From Castor canadensis (Eukaryota; Chordata; Mammalia; Rodentia; Castoridae), in the NCBI RefSeq assembly GCF_047511655.1, contig NC_133401.1:42675570-42739569 (forward strand): a stretch of 64,000 bases of DNA. The letters run 5' to 3'. The position numbers were made by a program, and so were the translations under genes. Of this stretch, positions 31,310 through 42,479 are shown piece by piece; positions within the stretch are counted from its first letter, which is position 1, and every line of letters starts with the position of its first letter. Below the pieces are notes generated by a model. The model was not told where the DNA came from. It did no database searches and saw nothing but the letters and a program-made list of their open reading frames with translations.

Positions 31310-31680
31310 TAAGAACAAAGCTTTTTCCATATTAAAAAAGTAGAATGTGGTAATTATAGAAAGTCAGGAAATACAATGGAAGAAAAACTGGAATAGTTTC
31401 ACCACCTTTTATATGATCGAAGGGTCATGCTAACCACGTATCATTTCTGTAGCTCAAATTTTTTCTCCTTTTTTTTTTCTTTGTAAATGCCTGTGACTAT
31501 CATTAGATATTCCCATGCAACATTGTCCCTAGCTTGACGATGCCCTTGATGCTGGCTGGAACTGTCCTTTGTGGCTGGATATACAGACTGCTTACTGCTG
31601 TTCTCATCACTGTGGTAGTAAATATCGCCATAGCCAAATCTCTGCTTTATGCTAATTAATTCACAAAGATTTGCTGAGTG
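31310..31680 (-). repeat. Probable ancient L1M fragment
   Basis: AT-rich sequence with GTAATTATAGAAAGTCAGGA and GAATAGTTTCACCACCTTTT near 31350-31410, similar to L1M 3' UTR style. Family not secure. Confidence 0.4.
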
Positions 31681-31732
31681 TTTTCCTCAGGATAAAGTCC
31701 TACAAGTGGATTTGCTCAGCTAAATCATGTGT

Positions 31733-32145
31733 GTGTGGGTGTTTTGCAGTGTTGAGGGTGGAACCCAGGTCTCCACATGTGCTAGGGAAGTGCTTTATCA
31801 CTCAGCCTCTAAATTGTGTGTGTGTGTGTGTGTGTGTGTTAGCAGTGTTGGGATTTGAACGTAGGACCTGTGTTTGTCAGGTAGGCACTCTGCCTATGCC
31901 CCAACCCTTTTTGTTTTTGTTATTTTTTGAATAGGGTCTCATTGTGTTCATGCCTGGGGTGGGCTGGGCTGCTACCCTCTTATTTGTGCTTCCTGAGTAG
32001 CTGAGATGACAGGTGCAGGCTACCATGTCAAGCTTTTATTGATTGACATGAGGGGTGGGTTATGAGCTTTTTTGCCCAGGCCGACCTTGAACTGAGATCC
32101 TCACAAGTGGCTAGGATTATAGACATGAGCCACCTTGCCAAACCT
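31733..32145 (-). mobile_element. Trimeric ID + B1-like + B1-like SINE, with an extra ID
   Basis: Reading left to right: an ID unit (31740-31812), a (GT)n tract (31814-31839), a second ID unit (31840-31912), a first B1-like unit (TAGGGTCTCATTGTGTTCAT ... GAGTAGCTGAGATGACAGGT) and a second B1-like unit (TTTTTTGCCCAGGCCGACCT ... GGCTAGGATTATAGACATGA). The second ID plus two B1-like units is the full reverse composite. The first ID is a separate insertion beside the tail. Confidence 0.88.
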
Positions 32146-32164
32146 AAAATGGGTTTTTAACGTT

Positions 32165-32800
32165 ATCACATTCATGGTAAAAAGTTCCATCAGATCAGAG
32201 GAGAATGTAGTGAGAAGTCAAAGACTCTTCCAGCCTCTGCTCTCTAAAACAACCAGCTAATTTCTTAGACATCCTTCCAGAAGTTGTGTGTGTGTGGTGT
32301 GTGTGAATGTGGGTGTGTGTGCATACCTTTTAATATAAATCAATTCATAACTTTCATAATAATCTGAATAATGAGTTTCTTACTTAATAATGTAGCCTAA
32401 GCAACTTCCCACATCAGCATGATAGCTTCATGATATACCTGTACCAGTCCCTTACCATGGGCTCTTTTTCTTTTTTTAAATTTAAGCTGACTTTCGAAAA
32501 GCTTCAGTGACCATCCTTCTCTCTTGGTTGAGCTGTGTGAGTGTACCCGGAGAAATGCGAGAAGCAGAATTGCTAACTTGGAGAGTCAGGTACATTTATA
32601 ATCGTTACACCTATTATAAAGTCAATGTCATGTTTTAAATTGTCACATGTATTGGCTAGTTACTTTTTAGAAAGGCTGCATGTGTTTATGCCTTTACCAG
32701 CAAAGTTTGAGAATTTCCCGTTTCCCATAGCTTTCATTAACACTGTGGGTTATAAATCTAGAAATGCCTATTTATTAGATAAAAATGGCATTTGGCACTT
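32165..32800 (-). repeat. Ancient L1M 3' region, reverse orientation
   Basis: AT-rich sequence with words of the reverse L1M 3' UTR: GCAACTTCCCACATCAGCAT near 32401, TGGCTAGTTACTTTTTAGAA near 32651 and TTATGCCTTTACCAGCAAAG near 32688. A (TG)n patch lies at 32285-32322. No coding remains. Confidence 0.55.
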
Positions 32801-33639
32801 ACACATTAATTTGCATTTCTTCTGTTCTTAGGGAGACAGTTGAGGTCTCGTGCTGCTGTGTCCCAGGCTTTCTAACCAGCCTCACCTCCCTTAGGAGGTC
32901 ATCTTGTGAAGTCCAAGGAACTGTTTCCACTTCTGAGTGTGTGCTTGTGGTTCCCCTGTATTTCTTGAAGGCCATTCTGATAACAGTCATCTGACTTTCT
33001 GGTCCCAAACCTCTGATGCTGTATTTTTACTGAAGGACATCATCTTTTTGACTTGTGGGCTCCTCCACTCAGCCTTACCCACTCCTGACTTCTCTATCCT
33101 TCCATGCCTGTGGTCACGGAGCAACTTTAGCCCTGGCTGGCTGGGAAGCCAGTAGGTAAGTCTTGAGACTCCTTTCTGAGAAGTGCACAGGGATTCGTTG
33201 AGCACCTCACCCAGCACCAGGCACCTTGGTGACCATGTCAAGTGGAGCACACTAATCAGCTTCCCTGCTACCCCTGCTGACCTGGAACCAGTCTCAGAGC
33301 AGTCTATCCTCTTCCCACTGCCTCATGCTGCTAAAGACAGGTGGATCCTCAGCTTACACCCAGTTAGAAGGATGCTCGAAGCCTCGTGCAGGCTGCAAGG
33401 GACCACTTAGCACTGGTGACTATGTCACTCAGCTGAATTCCAGTTGTCCAGTTCCCAGAAACTCCCCAAAGTGAGTCTCTGGGTTCAATCACGCAATCAC
33501 GTTGTATCCTGCTTCCTGTGGGCTGGCCCTGCAGGGCCAGGAGTGTGGCCGAGGTGCCTAGCTGATGACAGTAGGCAGAAGGATTCATTCATTGACTCTC
33601 AGCTTTTGCATGTATCTTCTAGGTGACAAATTATTTTTA
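32801..33639. other. Unique noncoding stretch, no gene recognised
   Basis: GC-moderate, short overlapping open frames only. 33030-33160 has L2-like pyrimidine words but no firm match. Confidence 0.45.
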
Positions 33640-34560
33640 AAAATGAAAATATATTTGAATTAGTTATTTTAGCATTAAGTTTTCTTCTTTGTAAATCTTT
33701 ATTTTTTTCCCTGCTGATTCTCATGGTGAAAACTTCAAACAATACAGTACATCATATATTGAAGTGCTCAATAAATATTTGAAAAACAAATGAATATAAG
33801 ATATAAAGTGTGAGTTCCTTTGGTCTGCCTCCCAGAAACAACCACTGTCAATAGTTGGCTGAATAAGCTTTCACCACTTTTTTCTAGGCATCTATGTGCT
33901 TGAGTATGTGTGTGTGTGTGTATGTGCATTGTATAGTTTTTCACATAAATGGACTTATATTTGTTCTCCTATTTATATATATTTTTGCATTCACTTAACA
34001 GTGCTTTTGGGGCATCTTTCCATATCATCAACACTCGGGGCTCTCCCTCATTTCAGACATTGGGTTTGGGTTCCATTGTATGGATATACTTAAGTCTTCC
34101 TGGATGTGGTGGCTCACACCTGTAATCCCAGCTATGCAGTAGGAGGAGATCAGGAGGATTGTGGTTCAAGGACAGCCAGGGCAAAAAGTTATCAAGAGCT
34201 TCATCTCAACAAACAAATAGGCTGTGGTGGTGCATGCCTGAAATTCAAGCTACCTGGAAGGTGTGGGTAGGAGGATGGTAGTTCAAGGCTGGCCCCAGGC
34301 AAAAAGCATGAGACCATATCTGAAAAACAACTAAAGCAAAAAGGGCTGGGGGTGTAGCCTAGCAAGCACAAGGCCCTGAGTTCAAACCCCAGAACCACCA
34401 CCAAAAACACCCAAAAAACAAAAAACAAAAAACCCCACATAAAAAACAAGTCTTTTATTGATAAGTACTTGGAATATTTACAATTTTTCATTTAACAATA
34501 TTGCAAACAATATAATATTTTGATAGGCCTTTTTGAGATGGACAAAAAAATTCTGGAGCA
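33640..34560 (-). repeat. Ancient L1M, reverse, split by a SINE
   Basis: GTATAGTTTTTCACATAAAT, CAGTGCTTTTGGGGCATCTT and GTTCCATTGTATGGATATAC are reverse L1M words. The expected continuation (TCTTTTATTGATAAGTACTT ... AACAATATTGCAAACAATAT) is found only after the composite SINE, at 34451 onward. A short (GT)n lies at 33905-33922. Confidence 0.7.
34099..34447 (+). mobile_element. Full trimeric B1-like + B1-like + ID SINE
   Basis: Two 7SL/B1-like units (GGCTCACACCTGTAATCCCA at 34110; GGTGGTGCATGCCTGAAATT at 34226) are followed by an ID unit (AAGGGCTGGGGGTGTAGCCT at 34340) and an A-rich tail. The flank word AAGTCTT is repeated at 34092-34098 and 34448-34454. It shows the complete composite order on the plus strand. 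Confidence 0.9.
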
Positions 34561-35070
34561 CATTAATTGCATTCTAGAAATGATTCATAACCCTGCTTTG
34601 GAAGCTTTGCTGATTTAGGTACTCAGAATTAAACCCCTTTCTCCATGCCTGACACCTGCTCCTCTTTCCTACACCCCCTGCCTGTCCCTGGCAAGGACCA
34701 GTTTCTTGACTGGAGCTACTTTCCAAGCTCCAGTCATGGCTAGCACATTGCTTCTTCCATCCATCCTTTTATTTGCCCCAGAAAGGGCATTTGGTTTTGC
34801 TTTTTTTATGTTTAGTTTTTTATATCAAATCTTTACATTCATATAAAGAATTAAGTACTCATGCCACACTGATGAACAAGAAGGCCCCTCTTCTTCCTGT
34901 TTACTCATTTGTCTCCATTTTCTACTTCCCAGAGACAAGCAATTTCAATCTTTTTGCTAGTATTTTCTTCTGTAATTCTGCCAAACATGTTTGAGTTGTA
35001 ACTTTTCAAATTTATAAAATTTTCCAAATTTTCAGCATTCTCTATTGACTTCTTATGAAAGGCAAGCATT
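34561..35070. other. AT-rich noncoding stretch, no gene recognised
   Basis: Likely more degraded LINE sequence but no family assigned. No coding signature. Confidence 0.45.
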
Positions 35071-35081
35071 TACTTTCTTTT

Positions 35082-37459
35082 TTTTGTTGTTGTTGGTTTC
35101 TTTTTTTTTTTTTAATTCATTTATTCACATGTGCATACATTGTTTGGGTCATTTCTCCACCCTGCAGCCCTCCCCCACCCTCTCTCCCCCCTCCCCCCCT
35201 CAGTTCCAGGCAGAATCTGTTCTGCCCTTATCACTAATTTTGTTGAAGAAAAGACATAAGCATAATAAGGAAGACAAAGCATTTTTGCTAGTTGAGTTAA
35301 GGATAGCTATACAGAGAGATTCCTAACATTGCTTTCATGTATCCATGTGTTACGACCCAAGTTGATTCATCTCTAACTAATCTTTACATTGTTTCCTGAT
35401 CCCCTGCTCATGATAACCTGTCGTTTTAAGGTTTCTGTATTAGTTCCTCTGGAGTGTTTTGGGTTTTCTACCTATTCGCATATCTCCCTTATGTGCTCTC
35501 CCTTTGTCGTGTGATCCAAGTCCAACCACATTGCTGCATTTGCCCTAGATCTAATGTCCACATATGAGGGAGAACATAGATTTTTGGTCTTCTGAGCCTC
35601 GCTGACCTCACTCAGAATGACGTTCTCCAGTTCCATCCATTTACCTGCAAATGATAAGACTTCATTCTTCTTCATGGCTGAGTAAAATTCCATTGTGTAC
35701 AAGTACCACATTTTCTTGATCCATTCATCAATAGTGGGGCATCTTGGTTGTTTCCATAACTTGGCTATTGTGAATAGTGCTGCAATAAACATGGGTGTGC
35801 AGGTGCCTCTGGAGTAACCTGTGTTTCATTCTTTGGGTATATCCCCAGCAGTGGGATTGCTGGATCACATGGCAGGTCTATGTTTAGATTTTTAAGAAGT
35901 CTCTAAGTTTTTTTTCAGAGTGGTTGCACCAGCTTGCATTCCCACCAGCAGTGGATTAGGGTTCCTTTTTCCCCACGTCCTCACCAACACATGTTGGTGG
36001 TGTTTTTGATGATGGCTATTCTAACAGGGGTGAGGTGGAATCTTAGTGTGGTTTTGATTTGCATTTCCTTTGTGGCCAGAGATGGTGAGAATTTTTTCAT
36101 GTGTTTTTTGGCCATTTGAATTTCTTCTTTTGAAAAAGCTCTGTTCAGTTGCCCATTTCTTAATTGGTTCATTGATTTTAGCAGAGTTTAGTTTCTTAGG
36201 TTCCCTGTTTATTCTGGTTATCAGTCCCTTGGCTGATGTATAGCTGGCAAATATTTTCTCCCACTCTGTAGGTGGCCTTTTCAGTTTAGAGACCATTTCT
36301 TTTGTTGTGCAGAAGCTTTTAATTTTATGAGGTCCCGTTTGTCCATCCTTTCTCTTAGTTGCTGGGCTGCTGGAGTTCTACTGAAGAAGTCCTTGTTTAT
36401 ACCTATTAGTTCCAGAGTGTTTCCTGCTCCTTCCTGTAGTATCTTCAGAGTTTCAGGTCTGATGTTTAGGTCCTTGATCCATTTTGAGTTGATACTAGTA
36501 CAGGGTGATAGACATAGATCTAGTTTCAGTTTCTTGTAGACGGGTAACCACTTTTCCCAGCAACATTTGTTGAAGAGGCTGTCTTTTCTCCATCGTATAT
36601 TTTTGGCACCTTTGTCAAAAATGAGGTAGGTATAGTTGTATGGATTCGTATCCAGGTCCTCTATTCTGTTCCACTGGGCTTTATGTCTGTTTTTGTGCCA
36701 GTACCATGCTGTTTTTATTGCTATTGCTTTGTAATATAGTTTGAAGTCAGGTATTGTGATACCTCCAGAATTGCTCTTTTTGCTGAGTATTGCCTTGGCT
36801 ATTCACAGTCTCTTGTGTTTCCAAATGAGCTTTGGGGTAGATTTTTCAATCTCTGTGATGAAAGTCATTGGGATTTTGATGGGAATTGCATTAAACATGT
36901 AGATTGCTTTCGGTAGTATAGCCATTTTTACTGTGTTGATTCTACCAATCAATGAGCATGGGAGATCTTTCCATCTTCTGTAGTCTTCCTCAATCTCTTT
37001 CTTCAGAAATTTGTAATTCTCCTTGTAGAGGTCATTCACATCTTTTGTTAAATTTACTCCTAGGTATTTGATTTGTTTTTGAGGCTATTGTGAATGGAAT
37101 TGTTTCCATGTGTTCCTTCTCAGTTTGTTCGTTGTTGGTGTATAGAAAAGCTAATGATTTTTGTAAGTTGATTTTGTATCCTGCCACCTTGCTGTAGCTG
37201 TTTGTGGTGTCTAAGAGTTTTTGGGTTTTTAAGGTATAGGATCATATCGTCTGCAAATAAGGATATTTTGACAGTTTCTTTACCTGTTTGTATTCCTTTT
37301 ATTTCTTCTTCTTGCCTAATTGCTCTGGCTAGGAATTCCAGGACTATGTTGAATAGGAGTGGAGATAGTGGGCATCCTTGTCTTGTTCCTGATTTTAGGG
37401 GAATGGTTTCAGTTTTTTACCATTATGTATGATGTTGGTTGTAGGTTTGTCGTATATAG
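35082..37459 (-). mobile_element. 5'-truncated LINE-1, 2.4 kb
   Basis: T-rich tail (35082-35115), a C-rich 3' UTR (to about 35215), then ORF2 sequence to the truncation point. TACTTTCTT occurs at both edges (35071-35079 and 37460-37468), consistent with a 9-bp target-site duplication. The element is the best-preserved LINE in the window but lacks the endonuclease, ORF1 and 5' UTR. It is more conserved than the L1M pieces around it. Confidence 0.92.
35472..37440 (-). pseudogene. Broken L1 ORF2p (reverse transcriptase 3' half)
   Basis: Successive reverse frames carry recognisable ORF2p segments: 36803-37039 ([20 protein letters not shown], then [20 protein letters not shown]), 36021-36296 (RPPTEWEKIFASYTSAKGLI), 35981-36172, and 35472-35792 (ending MWYLYTMEFYSAMKKNEVLS). 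The segments lie in different frames, so at least three frameshifts separate them. ORF2p encodes endonuclease and reverse transcriptase for target-primed retrotransposition; here only a nonfunctional distal part remains. Confidence 0.92.
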
Positions 37460-37580
37460 TACTTTCTTCTTATTCTTTTATACTTCTCTCTGACTTGTTC
37501 CCTAGACATGCCCTCATACTGTTTCCCCATATTCCCAAGAGAGTTACGTTTCATGACATGTCTTAATAGATCGATGTTCA
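37460..37580. other. Pre-insertion host sequence
   Basis: Short AT-rich stretch continuing the sequence interrupted by the L1; see the matching 9-bp flank at 35071. Confidence 0.5.
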
Positions 37581-37672
37581 TGTTTATTTATTTATTTATT
37601 TCTGTTGCAGGTTGAACCCAGGGCCTCCTGCATGATAGGTAAATGCTCTACCATTGAGTTACATCCCTCTCC
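37581..37672 (-). mobile_element. ID-like SINE with (ATTT)n tail
   Basis: A (TTTA)n tail at 37583-37601 and TGCAGGTTGAACCCAGGGCC ... CTCTACCATTGAGTTACATC, a reverse ID unit. Confidence 0.8.
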
Positions 37673-38227
37673 TCAGTATTTACATTATTTGGATCGTGTT
37701 ATATTAAACTATGAACATTTTCTTTTGGCTGCACAACTTTTTGTTTCCCCCCACAATATTAAAATATATTGTTTCTGCACTATCCCCCAGTTGTAAAAAT
37801 TGCTGACATTATCAGGTATTTTATTATGTTCATGTTTTTGAGAAAATTTCTCCTGGAACATTCTGACTTGCCTTGGTCTGGACTGGCTGCTCTCTGTGGC
37901 TGGTGATCTTTTATATTCCTGAGATGTTTCTTTTATCATTACCCTGGGAATTTGTTTTATTTATCTTCCTCTTTCTTGGTTTACTCCCTCATTTGTCTGA
38001 GGGCATTCTCTGGAGTTCCTATCAGGAACATTGGGTGCATTGGATGTAATACTTTTTAAAAACTTTAACATCTTACAAACTGTATTTCCCCATCATACTT
38101 GATAGTTTGGGTATCAAATTCTAATTTGGAAATAATTTTACCTAAGAATTTTGAAGGTTTTATCCATTGCCTTCTGTCTTCTGATGTGATTGTTGGAAAT
38201 CCTGATGTCATTTTGATTCTTGATTTT

Positions 38228-38319
38228 TTTTTTTTTTTTGGTGGTACTAGGGTTTGAACTCACTCAGGGCCTCCCACTTGCCAGGCAAGTGGTGTACTAT
38301 TTGAGTCAATTCCTCCAGC
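38228..38319 (-). mobile_element. ID-like SINE with perfect duplication
   Basis: T16 tail then GGTGGTACTAGGGTTTGAAC and CAAGTGGTGTACTATTTGAG. Flanked by a perfect 15-bp target-site duplication TTGATTCTTGATTTT (38213-38227 and 38320-38334), which points to a fairly recent insertion. Confidence 0.93.
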
Positions 38320-38332
38320 TTGATTCTTGATT

Positions 38333-38340
38333 TTGTGTGT

Positions 38341-38379
<39 letters not shown>

Positions 38380-38398
38380 TGTGTGTTTGTGTGTGTCT
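38333..38398. repeat. Interrupted (GT)n microsatellite
   Basis: GT units with TCT and TTT interruptions, directly beside the right target-site duplication of the preceding SINE. Confidence 0.95.
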
Positions 38399-38609
38399 TT
38401 GTATAAAATCTATTGCTATTTTCTCTGTAGAGGCTTCTAGGAACTACTTTTTGTTCTCAGTGTCCTGAAATTGATATTTGGTATGATTTAATTTAGTTTT
38501 ATTTACTAGTTTTCACTCTGAAAACTCATATCCTTTTTTTTTATTAAAGAAAATCTACAAGAATGGTTTATCTTCCTATCCTTTCTATTTCCTGTTTCCC
38601 TTTTTGAAC

Positions 38610-38965
38610 TCATGTGGTAGATTACAAAAATAGCCTGTTCCATGTAACTTGGTGTTTCTGTCCTACACTGATTCTGGGCTCAGCCATGTGTTTTGATTTG
38701 GGCCAATTAGATGCTGGTGATCATAATGCAAGTGTAGGACTGAAGGCCCTTGTATGATTGAGCTTGCTTGCTGTTGGCTGCCACCATTACCAACATGTCC
38801 AAGTTAGCCCACCAGTTTCAGGAGGGGATGGAAGACAGGTGGAGCACAGCCAACACAGCCAAGCTCACAACCAGCCAGATGCATGAGAATAAAGGCTTGC
38901 TGTTGTATGCTACTGAGATCTGTTCATCATTCCGAGCTGTTGAGTCAAAAACTGAAATAGATGAT
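38610..38965 (+). repeat. Probable ancient LTR or MER-type repeat
   Basis: TTGATTTGGGCCAATTAGAT near 38693, then AAGACAGGTGGAGCACAGCC near 38831 and ATGAGAATAAAGGCTTGCTG near 38883 resemble an old LTR 3' part with a polyadenylation signal (AATAAA). Family not secure; it has no viral coding sequence. Confidence 0.45.
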
Positions 38966-39175
38966 TATTTGCACATTGGCCTTCTCAGCATAGTCCTCTA
39001 ACTTTCTTTTTAACTGTTGTTTCCGGGAAAGTCTCTCAACATTATCTTTTCCCTTTCTATTGAGTTTTTTTGTTTCTGCTAGCTTATTTTTAATTTACAA
39101 GAACTCTTTTTGAGTCTTTGCATATCATTATTGGTTTGTAGCATTCTATTCTTGTTTCATGGAAGCATTTCCTAC

Positions 39176-39312
39176 TCCTCTTCTTCTTTTTCTTCATCCT
39201 CTTACTTGTCCTCTTCCTTGTCCTCTTCCTCATTGTCCTCCTCCTCCTCCTCCTCTTCTTCCTCCTCCTCTTCCTCCTCCTTTCCTCCTTCTCCCCTCCT
39301 CTTCCTCCTCTT
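39176..39312. repeat. (TCC)n/(TTC)n pyrimidine tract
   Basis: About 135 bp of imperfect CTC/CTT triplets. The long serine/lysine-arginine-like open frames here (39090-39382) are artefacts of this tract. Confidence 0.95.
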
Positions 39313-39385
39313 TGATGCTGGTATTGAATCCAGTGCCTTGTGCATGCCAGGTACATGCTCTACCACCGAGCTAAGCCCCTAGTTC
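39313..39385 (-). mobile_element. ID-like SINE, reverse orientation
   Basis: TGCTGGTATTGAATCCAGTG and CATGCTCTACCACCGAGCTA; the pyrimidine tract to its left is probably its expanded tail. Confidence 0.8.
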
Positions 39386-39510
39386 TCTCTTCCCAGTATC
39401 GTTTCTTACCACATCACCATTATTTTTTAAAGTTTTCCTTTAAAGTTCCTTCCAGGAACTTTTTTATTCTGTTCTTTTGGTCCTCCAATGTCTGATATTC
39501 CTTGTCTGTA

Positions 39511-40285
39511 CATTCACATCCAGTAAGAAACTGGATGGGTGGAGTGTGTATGTGTGTGTTTTGGGGAATGTCTGTCCTTTTTCTTTGGGGATGGCTAGGT
39601 GACCCAGAGAAGCCTCTTCCTTTCTGAGACTCCGATGGGGGAAATGCTGAGTGGGGATGTCTTTAATTAAGACCTTAAATTTGCACTTGATTCCCCTGTT
39701 GCCTGTATGGTATCCATGCTCTCAACTGGGCTTGGTGTTCTGAAAACCAGAGTCCCTCTACTTAACCCTTCCCATAAAATAGTCCTATAGCCTTCTCTCA
39801 ATGGGCAGAGGGGCAGCACCCAGATGCAGGGATTTTTCTGGGGTTTTTGAAGTCTGTGGGTTAATCATAAGGGCTTCCTGCCAGCCCTCCTACTCATGGC
39901 CCTACCTTTCCCAGGTCTCTGCTACCTCTATTCCTAGGGATTTATATAATGCTATGGAGAACATGAGGTGGTTTTTTAGCTTTTTTCACTGCTGACTTAG
40001 GATTTGGTTTACTTAGGTCTGTAAAGTTGGTTCCTCTTATCCATCTGCCTTTCAGTTTCCAAAATTTTGTAGCTATTATTTCCTCTCTTGTTCTTCCTGT
40101 CCTTGTGGATTAATGGGCAAATTTTTCTTACATAGCATTTTAACAGGATACCTTTATCACATCTGTAATAGTGTATGATCATTATTAAAAATTGAAATGA
40201 TCCACGGCAAGCATTCTCGTTCATAATATACCATCTCATATCTAATCTTAAGTATTAATCCTTGCAAATGGGTTTGCTTTTGTGA
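39511..40285. other. Noncoding stretch, no gene recognised
   Basis: GC-moderate to AT-rich. No repeat family or gene assigned. Confidence 0.45.
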
Positions 40286-40330
40286 ATTATATACATGTGG
40301 ATGCTGGAATAAATGCTCACATCTATAAAT

Positions 40331-40364
40331 AAACACAAACACACACACACACACACACACACAT
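40331..40364. repeat. (CA)n microsatellite
   Basis: About 15 CA units inside the L1M region. Confidence 0.95.
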
Positions 40365-40469
40365 ATTCTGTAGCCTCTCTTTTCTCCCCAACACTAAATT
40401 CTGAGTCTTTCAATCATACATAAAGAGCCACTGCTTTCTTTTAATGGGATGGCGATGATGGTCACGAGG

Positions 40470-40552
40470 ATGATTTTCGGTGCTGCGGATGGAACCCAAG
40501 GGCCTTGAGCATCTTAGGCAAGTGCTCCAGCACTGAGTATGCCTCCAGCCCT
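40470..40552 (-). mobile_element. ID-like SINE, reverse orientation
   Basis: GGTGCTGCGGATGGAACCCA and AAGTGCTCCAGCACTGAGTA then GCCTCCAGCCC form a diverged reverse ID unit. Confidence 0.8.
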
Positions 40553-40945
40553 CTGCTTTCTTTTTCATATGCTGCAGCATATTCTGCTATCCTGTAACTT
40601 ATCTACCTCTTACCTTATGGCATTTAGATTTTTTCCAATTTTTGTTACTACAAGGAGTGCTATTCTGAATGTCAGGGTTATCTGCATCTTTGCATACTTA
40701 TCCTTTATCTCCTTAGGTATTTCCTTAAAGTATGATGGGCAAACATGGCTAACATATTGGTGGAGAATATCAGATTGCTTTCCAATTTTGCTCTGCTCTT
40801 AGGAATAGGCCAGAGAAGTCTTTTCTCCTTGCCTGCTCCAGACATTACTGCTCTTTTTAATTGTTGCCACTTGATTGGGTGAACATCAAATCATTTTGCT
40901 GGTTTGGTTTGTGATTTCTTTGAATAGTAAGCTGAGCCTTTTTGT

Positions 40946-41365
40946 GTATGTCCATGGCCATGTGGCTCCTATGTGCTTATTGCTTTCTGTGTGGCTTTTC
41001 TCTTTTAGAAGGATCCATCAGATCCCTGTTCATCCCTAGCTTTGGTACCTGGGTGTCATGGCCCCTGGGACCCAGAGGCTGGGCAGGTTCTATGAACAGG
41101 GGGAGAAGCATGGTATGATGAGGAGGTGGAGCCTGAAAGCAGTGTGTGCCCTCCTCAATTTCTCTGCTTTCCCTGCACAAAGTCACTTCATTAGGGTGAT
41201 CACAGCCTTCTCCCTCTCAGTGACAGCCTGCTGCTAAAAGTCTCCAGGGCCAAAGGGGCTCTCTGGGTGGCTCAATGCACAGCCCATCAGCACCAGTCCT
41301 GGTTGGTTCTGGTACCACCCGAGTTTTGGCATACATGAGGGTTTACATTCCATCAAGGCAGTTGA
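40946..41365. other. Unique noncoding stretch
   Basis: No gene or repeat recognised. Confidence 0.5.
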
Positions 41366-41475
41366 CTCTTTTTTAAAAAATATTTTTAAAGTTGTGAAAT
41401 ACCACATATACAGAAAATGTTCAGTTTAACAAATTACTATAGAGCACATACCATATAACCACCACCCTGGGAGAC
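41366..41475 (-). repeat. Short L1M fragment
   Basis: AAGTTGTGAAATACCACATA, ATGTTCAGTTTAACAAATTA and ACCATATAACCACCACCCTG follow the reverse L1M order ('...taatttacatac..., ...taaccaccaccca'). Confidence 0.7.
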
Positions 41476-42479
41476 AGTTGACTCAACAATGCTGTGACAA
41501 GTGGAGCTGGCACTTTGCCCCTTGACTATTGGGCTCTGTGTTTCCCTCTAGCCCACCCTAGGCCTCTGGGTTAGGCAGGGCACTCTCCACTCCTGGGAGT
41601 ACCACACAGGCGTGGTTGCTCTGAGGTGGGATCTTGGGGTCCAGTCTGGGGTGGGGATTGAGTCTGTGACTTTGCTTTACCTCTCAGCCTCACTTCCGTG
41701 ACCTGTGTCCTGACAGACCTGGGGAACGTTCAGATCTATGAAATTTGGGTGGGACCTGAGGGATCAGGGGAAGTCCAGATATCCACAGTGTGAAGCAGTG
41801 AGGCAGGCCTGGGGGCCAGGTTGGCCGACTTTCGATTTGGGACTGGCCACAAGACATTTACCTCCATGGTAGAGTTGACTTGCTGCCCCAGCTGGACTTG
41901 GGGCAGACTGTGTCCTATGCGCACAGTCCCCTTCTGCCCTGGAGGGGAAGAAGAACATCTCCATGTTGGAGATGGCCCTCACGGACTGACCAAGGATGTA
42001 AACAGCTGAGTGGAGACTGGAAGTGGGTGCGTGTCACTGTGGGGAAGGCTCCAGCTGAGAGAGTGTTCCTGTCCTTTGTGGCTTACCTCCCTTTACTGTA
42101 CCAGCCTGTGGTCCCCCTCCATATGTGACACCTTCCCCCAGCAGCCTCCAAATGAAATGCTATTGCGTTGAATGGAAGCCCCTACCATGTTGAGGAGGGA
42201 AACACTCTATTTACCTGCCTCCACTCCCTGCCCTCTCAGTTGTCCCTTCTGGTGTTCAGTTCCCATGGGGACTGCCAGGCATGGGGCGTCCCCAAGGAGC
42301 AGGACAGACTGAGTATGCCCCGTACAGAGCTGATGCTCCTTGTGAGGCAGTGCAGCCCAGCACGATGTTCTGTGGGGACAGAACGTTCTCTGGTACCATG
42401 AGCACAGGGAGGGAGTTGGTAAGCAAGCAGGTGGGGGTGCACAGAGCTGGGCAGGAACAGTGGTTGCCTGGGGATCCTT
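41476..42479. other. Unique noncoding stretch, no gene recognised
   Basis: GC-moderate. Several overlapping frames (up to 117 codons, minus, 42207-42560) lack domains. Confidence 0.5.

Larger units (their letters stand above)
37690..39510 (-). repeat. HAL1/L1-like ancient LINE, many interruptions
   Basis: AT-rich sequence in the style of reverse L1M5/HAL1: TTTTATCCATTGCCTTCTGT near 38158, TGTTGGAAATCCTGATGTCA near 38191, GAGGCTTCTAGGAACTACTT near 38431, and CTTCCAGGAACTTTTTTATT near 39449. SINEs, (GT)n, an LTR-like piece and a (TCC)n tract interrupt it. The family name is tentative. Confidence 0.45.
40286..40945 (-). repeat. Ancient L1M, reverse, split by a SINE
   Basis: ATGGCATTTAGATTTTTTCC, TTACTACAAGGAGTGCTATT and TATGATGGGCAAACATGGCT are reverse L1M-like words. 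An ID SINE interrupts it at about 40470. Confidence 0.65.

Noticed and set aside
39090..39382. Ser-rich (plus) and Arg/Lys-rich (minus) frames
   Set aside because: Translation of the (TCC)n/(GGA)n tract and an ID SINE.
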